A DNA stretch of 48,696 nucleotides from Phycisphaerae bacterium (GTDB taxonomy: Bacteria; Planctomycetota; Phycisphaerae; SM23-33): the NCBI GenBank assembly GCA_030745875.1, contig JASLNT010000073.1, forward strand, positions 1 through 48,696, given 5' to 3'. A program made the position numbers and the translations under genes. Shown here one piece after another: positions 36,486 to 44,876 of the stretch. How positions within the stretch are numbered: the first letter of the stretch is position 1; each line of letters begins with the position of its first letter. The notes below the pieces were generated by a model, which searched no databases, was not told the origin of the DNA, and worked only from the letters and a program-made list of their open reading frames with translations.

Positions 36486-39197
36486 ATGTCCCAGCCGGTG
36501 TCGGAATCGGCAGGCTTACCCATACTCGAACTGCTCGAACCGCGATTGCTGCTGTCGGCGTCGCCCTCGCCGTTCGAGCAGGAGATGTTGTGGCTGATTA
36601 ACGACATGCGAACCGATCCGGGCGACCACCTGGACCATTTCATGACCGGTTACGGTGCTCCGGCGTCCTCTTCGGACAGCGACATCCAGAACGCGCTGAC
36701 CTACTTCAACGTGGTGGGCGCGACGCTTCAATCGGACTGGAGCACGCTGACCGCGACGGCGCCTGTCGCGTGGAGCCCTCTACTCGATGACGCCGCCGAA
36801 TTCCACAGCCAGACCATGATCAATGAAGACGATCAGAAGCACGTGTTTCCCTTCGGTCCGGGCCTTGGCGAGAGGGTCGACGCGACCGGGTACGACTGGA
36901 TGAACCTCGCGGAGAATATCTACGCTTACGCCAAATCGGCGCTGCACGGACACGCGGGATTCGTTGTCGATTGGGGCAACGGTATTGACGGAATGCAGAA
37001 TCCGCCCGGGCACCGCGAGAATATCATGGATACCAAATGGGTGCACGTCGGCATCGCTGCAATAAGCGAGGATAACCCATCCACTGAAGTCGGTCCGCAT
37101 GTAGTGACGCAGGATTTCGGCAAGCCCCGGACGGCCGGCGATCCGTACCTCGTGGGAACTATCTGGACCGACGCCGACTCGGACGGGAAGTTCAACGGAG
37201 GCGAGGGAATCGCAGGAGTGACCGTAACCGCCGTCGGGCCCGTGACGCACAGCACGACCTCGTGGGGGTCCGGAGGGTATCAGTTGCAGTTGCCCGCCGG
37301 CGTGTACGATGTTTCGATCTCCGGCGGGGCGTTTGGCGGCGCGTTCTCGTCGCAGGTGACGATCGGAAGCGAGAATGTCAAACTCGACGCGAATCCGCAG
37401 AAGTCGCAAGTTGTCGCCCGGCGCGTCTTCTACAATAACTCAACATGGGACGGAAGCGCCTCACCGGGCGATTCCGACGATGCGGCGATCGCACCGGACA
37501 AGGCTCCGCTACTTCCGGGCGGGACTATTGGACCCGAACACAGAACCGGTTACTCCAGAGGGATCAACGGGCTCATGGTGGACATCGACGAACTGCCCGG
37601 AACCGTGACTGCTTTGGATTTCGACTTCCAGATCAACAGCGTCGCAGATCCGAACAATTGGACAGTTGCTCCGGCTCCGACAAGCGTAACTGTCCGCCAC
37701 GACGCCGGAGTCTCCGGGGCCGACCGCGTCACAATAATATGGGCCGACCGAGCCATTCGGAACCAGTGGGTCAAAGTGACCGTCAAAGCCAACGCCAATA
37801 CGAATCTCGAAGACGAAGATGTGTTTTATCTTGGCAATACCGTTGGTGACGGCGACGGTGACGGCGATGTTGACGCAGGCGACTACGGAACGCTCGTTAG
37901 CGAATTTGGGTTGAGCGGTGTCGTCGGAGTGCGGGCGACCGATCTGGACGGCAGCGGGCGGGTCGACCTGACAGACTTCTCGATCATGCGCGGCGCCTTT
38001 GGCGATTCGGTTCCCGATCCGATCTTCCCGGGATTGCCCCTGGGCGGGGCCGTTAGATTCGCCGTCATTGGCGATTACGGTCTCGGTTCGCAGGATGAGG
38101 CTGATGTCGCCGACCTGGTTGCGAATCTGGACCCTGATTTCATAGTGACCACCGGCGACAATCGTTACCAGTTTGCGACGTTTGACGAAGTGGTGGGGCG
38201 GTACTATTGCTCCTACCTGACCGACGCCGGCGTCGGGCCGTACTGCGCGGGCGGTTCGAGCCCGACAAACGCCTTCTTCCCGTCGCTGGGAAACCACGAT
38301 TACTTTGACGGCTGGGGTCTGACCGAGTACCTGGACTACTTTACGCTTCCGGGCGCGGGCGTTGACACAAACGGCGCTTCGGGCACCGAAAGGTATTACG
38401 ATTTCATCCAGGGGCCGCTCCACTTCTTCGTTCTGGACAGCACCGCCGCGCTGTCGGCCCCCGCTGAAATGACCGCCCAGCAGAACTGGCTGCAGGCTCA
38501 ATTGGCGGTGTCGACCGCTCCCTGGCGGATCGTCTATATGCACGATCCTCCGTATTCGTCGAGCTATCACGGATCGAACACCCTGATGCAGTGGGCGTAC
38601 GCGGACTGGGGAGCCGACTTTGTGCTGAGCGGACACGACCATACCTACGAACGGATCAACGCCGAAGGGATAACGTACTTCGTGAATGGTCTGGGCGGCA
38701 GCAGCAGCTACAACTTCTACACTATCGCCGACGGCAGCGAGGCGCGTTACAACGACGACTTCGGAGCCATGCTGGTCGACGCATCACCCAGCGCGATCAA
38801 CTTCCGTTTCGTCAATCGCCTCGGGACGGTTGTTGACGCCCAAACTTACTACGTGCAGACCGTCGGGCCCGCCCCGTCGATCGAGATGGACGCCGAAAAC
38901 GATCCAGACGCTGCGATCCGCTCTGCGATCATCGCCCGCGCCCCGGACACCGACAACGACTCGCCTGCGACCGCAACGCCCGCGCCGACGACCGATTTGC
39001 TTATACACTCACTGTTGATCGTCAATCGCATCGCGGCGCCTCAACCGATATCAACGGCGTCGTCGGCCGGAACGCTTCAACGCGCTGCAACGGGGGAGTA
39101 TGACTTGCGGCCGTTGGGCGACGATCCGCCTGACGGCGAGGGCGATGACTTGCTGGCGGATATCCTCGCTGAATCACTACTGGCGATTTGGTTGTAG
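36486..39197 (+). CDS. LEPR-XLL protein with CAP/SCP domain, SdrD-B-like domain, dockerin-like module and metallophosphatase domain
   Basis: The start at 36486 has GGGAG eight bases upstream; an in-frame ATG at 36447 would add 13 residues. The protein has 903 residues. ILELLEPRLLLSA is the LEPR-XLL signature. A CAP/SCP (YkwD-like) domain follows: EMLWLINDMRTDPG, AAEFHSQTM and PPGHRENIMD. An SdrD-B-like beta domain comes next (VGTIWTDADSDGKFNGGEGIAGVTV). The EF-hand/dockerin-like module is DGDGDVDAGDYGTLVSEFG...DLDGSGRVDLTDFSIMRGAFG. A calcineurin-like phosphatase follows with FAVIGDYGLG, VTTGDN, SLGNHDY and LSGHDHTYER, closest to purple/tartrate-resistant acid phosphatases. The end is a Pro/Thr-rich linker and the acidic tail DDLLADILAES, shared with the upstream giant. 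It is probably a secreted or surface enzyme; the glycan or phosphate substrate is unknown. Confidence 0.9.
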   Translation: MSQPVSESAGLPILELLEPRLLLSASPSPFEQEMLWLINDMRTDPGDHLDHFMTGYGAPASSSDSDIQNALTYFNVVGATLQSDWSTLTATAPVAWSPLLDDAAEFHSQTMINEDDQKHVFPFGPGLGERVDATGYDWMNLAENIYAYAKSALHGHAGFVVDWGNGIDGMQNPPGHRENIMDTKWVHVGIAAISEDNPSTEVGPHVVTQDFGKPRTAGDPYLVGTIWTDADSDGKFNGGEGIAGVTVTAVGPVTHSTTSWGSGGYQLQLPAGVYDVSISGGAFGGAFSSQVTIGSENVKLDANPQKSQVVARRVFYNNSTWDGSASPGDSDDAAIAPDKAPLLPGGTIGPEHRTGYSRGINGLMVDIDELPGTVTALDFDFQINSVADPNNWTVAPAPTSVTVRHDAGVSGADRVTIIWADRAIRNQWVKVTVKANANTNLEDEDVFYLGNTVGDGDGDGDVDAGDYGTLVSEFGLSGVVGVRATDLDGSGRVDLTDFSIMRGAFGDSVPDPIFPGLPLGGAVRFAVIGDYGLGSQDEADVADLVANLDPDFIVTTGDNRYQFATFDEVVGRYYCSYLTDAGVGPYCAGGSSPTNAFFPSLGNHDYFDGWGLTEYLDYFTLPGAGVDTNGASGTERYYDFIQGPLHFFVLDSTAALSAPAEMTAQQNWLQAQLAVSTAPWRIVYMHDPPYSSSYHGSNTLMQWAYADWGADFVLSGHDHTYERINAEGITYFVNGLGGSSSYNFYTIADGSEARYNDDFGAMLVDASPSAINFRFVNRLGTVVDAQTYYVQTVGPAPSIEMDAENDPDAAIRSAIIARAPDTDNDSPATATPAPTTDLLIHSLLIVNRIAAPQPISTASSAGTLQRAATGEYDLRPLGDDPPDGEGDDLLADILAESLLAIWL

Positions 39198-39255
39198 AGT
39201 GAGCCGTTCCGCCGCTGCCGACGGGGCAATCAACATCCGCCCGCTGCGCCGCGCG

Positions 39256-40389
39256 TCAGGGAACCGTAACGTCTTGCAATTGGGCATTGCGTTTGCGTTT
39301 CGGCGGGGATGGTTTGAGTTTGGCGGGCTTTTTGGCATCCGCCTGCCACTTCTTGCGGAGGCCCGAGAGGCGGCCTAGAAGCAGGGCCATCTTCCTGGCG
39401 GGGTCACCGTCGAGGGTCTTGGCCAGGGCGTCCAGGCGAGCGAGCATCTTCAGGTCCCATCCAATGGGCTCGTAGAACTGCCGCCCCTTCGCGCCGGACA
39501 CGAACATCGAGTAAGCCGGACCTTTAGGCATGAGCACGCTGGCCAGAGTGGTCTCCGTCGCCCGGTCGAAGAACCCGTCGGCGGCGAGGTGGTCGATAAT
39601 CTTCTTCGCGGCGGCCTGCGACAGTTGGGCCGCCGGTTGGAACGCGCTTCGTTTATCCTTAACGATCGGCACTCGGAGTGTCAGTTGGTAGAAGGGCTTG
39701 TCCTGCGGGCCGGAGTAGCGAATGTCCAGCGTGAACTTGGCGATGTCTTCTTTGAGGAGCCTTGCGAGCCTTGCGGTCTTTGGCGAAAGAGCCTTGACGC
39801 CCCCGACGGCGATCGTGACGGTGAACGTCTTGACGGGCTTGGCTTTCCTGTCTCGCGAGCGTTTGTAGACCATGGTCAAAACGGACCTTCCGTTGCGGAC
39901 GCCCTTGAACGACGCGGTGTAGACGCCGCCGGCTCCGTCCATAGCTCCGGGTCCGGGAGGGCCGTAGGACAACCGGCTGATCTGCCGCACCGAACCGCCT
40001 TTTATCGGGCTGACCGACCATGAGTGGTCTGTCGTCGGGTTGCCGGCCAGTCGCACGATAATGCGCTGTCCAAGCCGCGGCGTGATCGTCCGCCCGTTGT
40101 CTTGCTCGGACAGGACTATCACGTTGGCTGGCGTATCGACGACAGGGCGTTTCGTCGGCGCGGGTTTGATACTGATGCGGGTCAGACATTTCTGGCACTG
40201 CCGCTGTTTGGCGGAGCATTTCCTACAGATCTTGTACCCCTTGCCGAGAACCGGGCCGGGACATTTGCCGCACTTCGCTATCGCGCCCTGGCGGGGCTGC
40301 TTCGAACACTTGGCGCACAGATCAGCCGAAACCTCGGCCGCAACAGCGCCCAAAACACCTAACGCAATAATCAGCACCAATCGCTTCAT
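39256..40389 (-). CDS. Secreted CxxC-rich protein with chagasin-like (I42) domain
   Basis: The protein has 377 residues. The signal peptide ends near VSA (residue 22). Four CxxC pairs follow within 45 residues (C25/C28, C40/C43, C55/C58, C65/C68), like two zinc-ribbon knuckles. Residues about 88-195 resemble the chagasin family of cysteine-peptidase inhibitors: VIVLSEQDNGRTITPRLGQRIIVRL, the GNPTTDHSW loop (normally GNPTTGYxW), then GVYTASFKGVRNGRSVLTMVY and a closing TFTVTIAV strand. The C-terminal about 180 residues (LARLLKEDIAKFTLDIRYSG onward) are a domain I do not recognise. A protease-inhibitor role is inferred from the middle domain. It is last of three minus-strand genes, 178 bases after the GH99-like gene. 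Confidence 0.75.
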   Translation of the reverse strand: MKRLVLIIALGVLGAVAAEVSADLCAKCSKQPRQGAIAKCGKCPGPVLGKGYKICRKCSAKQRQCQKCLTRISIKPAPTKRPVVDTPANVIVLSEQDNGRTITPRLGQRIIVRLAGNPTTDHSWSVSPIKGGSVRQISRLSYGPPGPGAMDGAGGVYTASFKGVRNGRSVLTMVYKRSRDRKAKPVKTFTVTIAVGGVKALSPKTARLARLLKEDIAKFTLDIRYSGPQDKPFYQLTLRVPIVKDKRSAFQPAAQLSQAAAKKIIDHLAADGFFDRATETTLASVLMPKGPAYSMFVSGAKGRQFYEPIGWDLKMLARLDALAKTLDGDPARKMALLLGRLSGLRKKWQADAKKPAKLKPSPPKRKRNAQLQDVTVP

Positions 40390-40446
40390 CTGGCCACCAT
40401 CCTTTCGTTACCCTCGATTAGACGCCCTGACCGGCGGGAGGTTCCT

Positions 40447-40475
40447 TTGTTGTCTACCTTCATCCAGCGGTTTAC
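40447..40475 (-). repeat. Short relic resembling the 43.8-kb repeat
   Basis: The stretch GTTGTCT..CCTT.ATCCAGCGGT matches part of the repeat copy at 43744-43925 at about 20 of 26 positions by eye. Read on the minus strand both give an Arg-Trp-(I/M)-Lys-x-Asp-Asn peptide. It lies in the otherwise gene-free interval 40390-40567. Confidence 0.3.
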
Positions 40476-40567
40476 GAAACGGGAGATTGGACGCGGGCGG
40501 GCTTGCCCCTTGCTTGCCGGTATTCCGCTCTCACGGGCCCGCCGCGCGATCATACAAGCGCCCTGAT

Positions 40568-42319
40568 CTAATTGCCCGAATATCTGTAATTGAACCTTCT
40601 CTGGGGAGCACTGTCTCCGTTTATGGCGAATTCAACTATATCACCCAGTTTCCGAACGTTGTCGGCCCAGTGAAAATCCACATTGACAGCGGCGGTCTTA
40701 CCGATGCCGACAGCATCTCTTGGAATCGCCAGCTCCAGTTCGTTGCCTGTAACGGCGTACTTGATATCCACGACTTTTTTCGGGTTCCATTTGGATGTTC
40801 TCAATGAATGCAGGCTTGTAGTGCTGCGATCTTTGACTTCAAGGTTTGCAACATAATCGTATCCGTTCCACCCGGTCTTGGAATCCCGATCGACGTCAAT
40901 GAACAGGAGCATCCAATTGGAGTCCTTATAGGAGGATATGGTCTTATGGGTCTTGGCGTGAAAGTAAACATTATCTGAATCGCGGGCGACTTTCATTGCG
41001 GTGAAGTCATTTCGACCAGTCGTGTTTACGTACCTGCCCGCATCGCCCCATCCTTTCTCGTCACGATGTTCTACATCGCCGATATGATCGCGAAACTCCG
41101 GCTGGACGTGGCGCCACTCCTTTGTGAAGTTCCCGTCGATCTTGATCGTCTTGGGGGCCGAGGCCTTCAGATGTTTTCTGACACCTTTGTACTTACGAAT
41201 TCCCGCGACCATCTGGTAGTAGTAGTTGTCCCCGTGCCCGCCTGCCATCGGTTCGATATCCCGGCTGTATTCCTGCGAATAAGCGTCAACGAAAAACGTG
41301 TCGCCGGGCTTAAGGCGCTTGCCAAGCAATCTGTTATTCGGCGCCTTGCCGTCCTTATTAATAAACCGCGCGGCGGTCCACTCATTCCAGCCGGTGACAA
41401 ATACAAACTCAGGGTCGAGCTTCAAGGCGTGCTTCCACTGTTGCGCGAAGTACAGACCTTTATGCGTGTCCTCGGCGACAGCCATACCGTTGATCGGCGG
41501 CTGCTTGTGGTTCAAATAACTCCTGCCGATATTCGACGTTGCATGCTGAGCAACACACACGCTGACTTCTTCGGGCTTCTTCGGATCTTCATGCCATCCG
41601 TATTTCTGGGGATAGTGATCCAACCATTGCCACGTATCCTTACCGCCGCTCCAGGCCCAGCAATCACGTACGTTAAAGAACTTCCGAATCTTCGGGGGCA
41701 AGTTCCCGGGCTTGCCGAGAATCAGAGGCTTACCCTTCCAGTGAAACCACAGATCTCGCTGCAGGCCTTTAGAGTAAAACTCGTTGTAGAGTTTTGTAAT
41801 AGTCTTGTCGGGCGCAGTGTGGGTTAGGAACATGATCCCGGGCGTGCGCTGGCCGCCTTTGCGCAGTTTTGCGAACTCTTCGCAGAGAATCATATATACC
41901 CCGCGATATGTGATGGCGTTTGTGGTGTCGAATATCAGGACATCGACACCCGCATCGGAAAGGATCCTGGCGTGTTTGCGCATGGCGTAGCGGCTGTTGC
42001 TGGTGTAATAACCAAGCTCGGGCTTGCCCCAGTGATGGTGGGCGTGGACGGGACCGTATTGAGGGTTCCGGGGATTCTCCCGCAGTATCTCGGTGATATC
42101 AAAAGGTCCTCCAACGCCATGCTGACCGAGCCAGAGGAAGTAGAATATCCCAACCGTTCTATTCGCTTTGGGCGCCCCGCACTGATCGTATCCGGGCAGT
42201 TTGCGCCCCAGGGCGTCCGTTGCGACCCAGGTGTCAGGGCGCAAATCGCGATAGGCCCCGGCGCCCGCCGTTTGAAATGTCGCCGATAACACTGTCAATG
42301 CAAGTGCAACCAATTTCAT
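40568..42319 (-). CDS. GH99/GH71-like glycoside hydrolase with C-terminal CBM9-like domain
   Basis: The protein has 583 residues with a signal peptide (residues 1-20). The catalytic barrel resembles GH99-like/GH71 proteins: GIFYFLWLGQHGVG, the histidine-rich PVHAHHHWGKPELGYY, RILSDAGVDVLIFDTTNA, and FVFVTGWNEWTAARF near 320 holding a likely acidic active-site residue. The C-terminal about 200 residues (KTIKIDGNFTKEWRHVQP, VYFHAKTHK, NWMLLFIDVDRD, LELAIPRDAVG) look like a CBM9/DOMON-type sugar-binding domain. AAGGTGG lies seven bases before the ATG. It should cleave an alpha-linked glycan, perhaps a mannan, but substrate is inference. It sits 56 bases from the BNR-4 gene and is probably in the same transcript. 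Confidence 0.82.
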   Translation of the reverse strand: MKLVALALTVLSATFQTAGAGAYRDLRPDTWVATDALGRKLPGYDQCGAPKANRTVGIFYFLWLGQHGVGGPFDITEILRENPRNPQYGPVHAHHHWGKPELGYYTSNSRYAMRKHARILSDAGVDVLIFDTTNAITYRGVYMILCEEFAKLRKGGQRTPGIMFLTHTAPDKTITKLYNEFYSKGLQRDLWFHWKGKPLILGKPGNLPPKIRKFFNVRDCWAWSGGKDTWQWLDHYPQKYGWHEDPKKPEEVSVCVAQHATSNIGRSYLNHKQPPINGMAVAEDTHKGLYFAQQWKHALKLDPEFVFVTGWNEWTAARFINKDGKAPNNRLLGKRLKPGDTFFVDAYSQEYSRDIEPMAGGHGDNYYYQMVAGIRKYKGVRKHLKASAPKTIKIDGNFTKEWRHVQPEFRDHIGDVEHRDEKGWGDAGRYVNTTGRNDFTAMKVARDSDNVYFHAKTHKTISSYKDSNWMLLFIDVDRDSKTGWNGYDYVANLEVKDRSTTSLHSLRTSKWNPKKVVDIKYAVTGNELELAIPRDAVGIGKTAAVNVDFHWADNVRKLGDIVEFAINGDSAPQRRFNYRYSGN

Positions 42320-42375
42320 ACAAAAACCACCTTCTGACTGACAGGAGATCCGATTCCGCGTGACCGCGGGTTCGG

Positions 42376-43644
42376 TTATTCCTTTGGCGATCTGGCCGGT
42401 CCGCCTTGTCTTACGGCGTAGCCCGTTTCAATGTGCCCGAGCCAGACGTAAGTCGCCTTGGGGTCCTCGGGCGGTCCTTCCTTGTAGTGGATGAACCACT
42501 TGTTCGGCGCGGCCTGGCCGAACGCGGCCGGGCCCGCACTCATCAACAAACGCTTTGTAAGGTCCGGCCAATCGGCGGACATCTTCTCATACACGCGCCA
42601 TTTTCCGCCCCGCGGCGTTGCGTATTTGTAGGCGTACGGTACGAAGACCTTGCCTCGTTTCCAGTCGGTCACACCCTGCCGGATGCGGATATACGGCGTG
42701 TCGTCCTTGTCAATCACGATTCGAGTCGGCGCGGTGAACTGCTCGCCGCTGTTGTGGACCATGGCGTGAGAGTCGCAGAAGGTCTTGTTGACGGGCAGAT
42801 CCGTCATCGGCGCACCGCCGGCCGCGATCCACTTGCCCTCGGCGGTGCGGCGAGCGTAGTACACGTTGTAACGGTACACCGCCTCGTGGAGCTTCTGGTA
42901 CTTTCGCTTGTTGCCTCTGGGGTTGTCGTCCTTGTAGACCCAGAAGCAGTGAACGGTCTTATAGTCCGCCCCGGGCAGGAACGCGTTGTATGAGCACGCC
43001 TTCTTGTCCTTGAAATCACGCCGCATCTCGATGATGGGCTGCGCCTTGCTCCAGGTCTGCCCGTCATCCTTACTGATGACCATCGACCAGGGCGCCAGGT
43101 GCCCGCCCGCGCGAAAGAAGAGATAAATGCTCCCGTCGGCCATTCGCATGGACTGCGGATATGTGGCGCGTTTGGTCGGGCAGGGGGCGTCGGCCCAGCT
43201 TGTGATGTCGTAGGGCTTAACCGAGCGGACATGCTTCATCGCCCGCCCGTGACATCCGAAGAACACGTGCAAATGTCCTTTCGAGTCAATCGCGATCGAC
43301 GGATTGCCGTGCGTATCGCCCCCCAGACCAAACTCAGACGCCCGGACGGGAGCGGACCATTTCTTCGCCTTGACGTGGTAAGCGGCGACTATGGGGCGAC
43401 CCTGACCGTCCTGGTGAGCGGTGAAAACGGTGTTGTTCTCCAAAACGGCGTGCGGGGCAATGTAGTTGTTGTAGAACGTTTTGTATGGCTTGCCGCCTCT
43501 CTGCAGCGACGCAAACGCCTTCTTTATCCCCGGCGCCGGAGCGGAGCTCGGCTCGGCGGAGCCGCAGAGTAGCGCCGGGAGGAACGATGCGCAGAGAAAG
43601 ATAATTACGGACGCCGATTTTGCCAAATGTCGCACAATGCACAT
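42376..43644 (-). CDS. Secreted BNR-4-type propeller protein (possible ulvan-lyase-like or sialidase-like)
   Basis: The protein has 422 residues from the ATG at 43644, where a signal peptide begins (HLAKSASVIIFLCASFLPALLCG). The longer in-frame opening from 43869 runs through repeat DNA and is rejected. The sequence matches the BNR_4 family (Pfam PF15892): KTFYNNYIAPHAVLENNTVFTAHQDGQGRPIVAAYHV, HGNPSIAIDSKGHLHVFFGCHG, then WSMVISKDDGQTWSKAQPI, an Asp-box-like blade turn, and KTFCDSHAMVHNSGEQF. Relatives include uncharacterised sialidase-like propellers and, more distantly, PL24/PL25 ulvan lyases. An HxxN-His set in the first blade would suit lyase chemistry, but this is inference. It heads a minus-strand group with the GH99-like and chagasin-like genes. 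Confidence 0.82.
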   Translation of the reverse strand: MCIVRHLAKSASVIIFLCASFLPALLCGSAEPSSAPAPGIKKAFASLQRGGKPYKTFYNNYIAPHAVLENNTVFTAHQDGQGRPIVAAYHVKAKKWSAPVRASEFGLGGDTHGNPSIAIDSKGHLHVFFGCHGRAMKHVRSVKPYDITSWADAPCPTKRATYPQSMRMADGSIYLFFRAGGHLAPWSMVISKDDGQTWSKAQPIIEMRRDFKDKKACSYNAFLPGADYKTVHCFWVYKDDNPRGNKRKYQKLHEAVYRYNVYYARRTAEGKWIAAGGAPMTDLPVNKTFCDSHAMVHNSGEQFTAPTRIVIDKDDTPYIRIRQGVTDWKRGKVFVPYAYKYATPRGGKWRVYEKMSADWPDLTKRLLMSAGPAAFGQAAPNKWFIHYKEGPPEDPKATYVWLGHIETGYAVRQGGPARSPKE

Positions 43645-43743
43645 CCTCTCGCTGTTTTTCAACGTTGTAGTGTAGAGTCGGACGCGACAAAGTGCAATCT
43701 GGCGAGGCCCGGTGTGAACTTGCAGGGCGTTACGCGAGGGTTT

Positions 43744-43925
43744 TAGTCTTTTATGCGGTGGGCGTTCCACATCTCTCTGACGAATCCCTTTTTCGGAGCG
43801 TTGTCTTCTTTTATCCAGCGGTCTATGCCCGACTGCTTGAGCCAACAGTACTTCTCGCAGACTGATCATATTTCACCGATATTGAAAACCTGCGTCAGCG
43901 ATCATGAGCTATAATCAGTCGTTAT
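43744..43925 (-). repeat. Long direct repeat, left copy (contains a gene-end relic and a TATAAT)
   Basis: This copy pairs with 47950-48050. The first 78 bases differ from the right copy at about 6 positions. Read on the minus strand it encodes RWIKEDNAPKKGFVREMW near the end of a short reading frame closed by TAA, so it looks like the 3' end of a lost gene. On the plus strand, GAGCTATAATCAG occurs in both copies. An 80-base stretch between two CAGCG pentamers (43816 and 43896) is missing in the right copy. The interval 43645-44006 holds no other gene. Confidence 0.75.
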
Positions 43926-44006
43926 GCCATGTCTATGGAACTACAAGGGTTTTTCTGCGTCTAAAAGACTATGACACGCAACAGGAGCCGGGGAAAGAGA
44001 CGGTGC

Positions 44007-44870
44007 ATGAGACTCAACCGACGAATTGGCGTTATTGCGTTGGCCTGTCTCTCATTGGTGATGGTGGGGGCGGGATGTTCGGACGAGGGAGACGACACAT
44101 CGGTTAGCATCGAGGAGTTCAAGAAGTTGGCCCGGTCGGACACCTTCCGCAACTACGGTCCCGACACGCCCGAACCGGAGTGGGAGGTCTATCGCAACGA
44201 TGGCGGTATCTTCGTACGACAGCACAAACACTCGCCGGCCCCGAATGCGAAGCCGCCTTTCCGTGGGGACGAGCGTACGTACGTCGATCCCGCTACCGTT
44301 CGGTGGCAACAGATCGGCGACGGTTGGCTGCGCGGCTGGGACCACGGCGAGTTTGGCGGCGGGCTCGAATGGTATTCGTCCGATGACTTCCACCACTACA
44401 CGCTGTCGAGGGAAAATGTGCGGAGCTTCGTCGAGTTCAAAGGCCGGATATATGTGCTAACGGGTTGCAACCACATGGGCCACGACTTCGATTGCGAAGT
44501 CCTGAAACTCGTCTGGAACGACGATACGGGTCGATGGTCCGCCGAGAAATTCGCCGACCTCCCCGGGGTACCGGACGGGTCCGTTGTCGACGATCGCGGT
44601 GTGCTGATCATAGCCACTTCCGCCGGCTTGGTTGAGGTCTGGCCCGACGCACGTACGAGACTTCTCGTCCCGTGGAAGAGATGGGGCACATTGCAGCCGG
44701 ACATCGAAATCATAGGCTCCGATGGCGGATTGGACTTCAACAGTTTCGTGATGGCTGCGGGGGGCGACACCGCCTACATCGGCATGCCACAGGCGGTAAT
44801 CGAGATAACCTCGTTGAAGACCAAACCAAAGATGCGCTATTTCATTTGCTGCACCCCTCCATCCGATTAG
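44007..44870 (+). CDS. Lipoprotein of unknown function
   Basis: The protein has 287 residues from the ATG at 44007; an in-frame ATG at 43971 is possible but would extend the basic region. The signal peptide ends with lipobox VGAGC, followed by an acidic linker (SDEGDDTS). The rest is a soluble beta-rich protein with repeated strands (WQQIGDGWLRGWDHGEFGGG, VRSFVEFKGRIYVLTGCNHMGHD, GSVVDDRGVLIIATSAGLVEVW, GGDTAYIGMPQAVIEI), suggesting a small propeller. I recognise no family. It ends with FICCTPPSD, an unusual Cys pair. It sits inside the repeat-flanked segment and is followed 6 bases later by the LRR lipoprotein, so the two are probably cotranscribed. Confidence 0.75.
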   Translation: MRLNRRIGVIALACLSLVMVGAGCSDEGDDTSVSIEEFKKLARSDTFRNYGPDTPEPEWEVYRNDGGIFVRQHKHSPAPNAKPPFRGDERTYVDPATVRWQQIGDGWLRGWDHGEFGGGLEWYSSDDFHHYTLSRENVRSFVEFKGRIYVLTGCNHMGHDFDCEVLKLVWNDDTGRWSAEKFADLPGVPDGSVVDDRGVLIIATSAGLVEVWPDARTRLLVPWKRWGTLQPDIEIIGSDGGLDFNSFVMAAGGDTAYIGMPQAVIEITSLKTKPKMRYFICCTPPSD

Positions 44871-44876
44871 AATAGC

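Noticed and set aside
43645..43869. N-terminal extension of the BNR-4 gene to an ATG at 43869
   Set aside because: It runs through the repeat in a frame different from the relic peptide, and the signal peptide begins only at 43644.
43896..43925. Full sigma70 promoter in the left repeat
   Set aside because: TATAAT is clear, but TTGAAA lies 22 bases away, outside the normal spacer range; only the -10 is kept as part of the repeat description.
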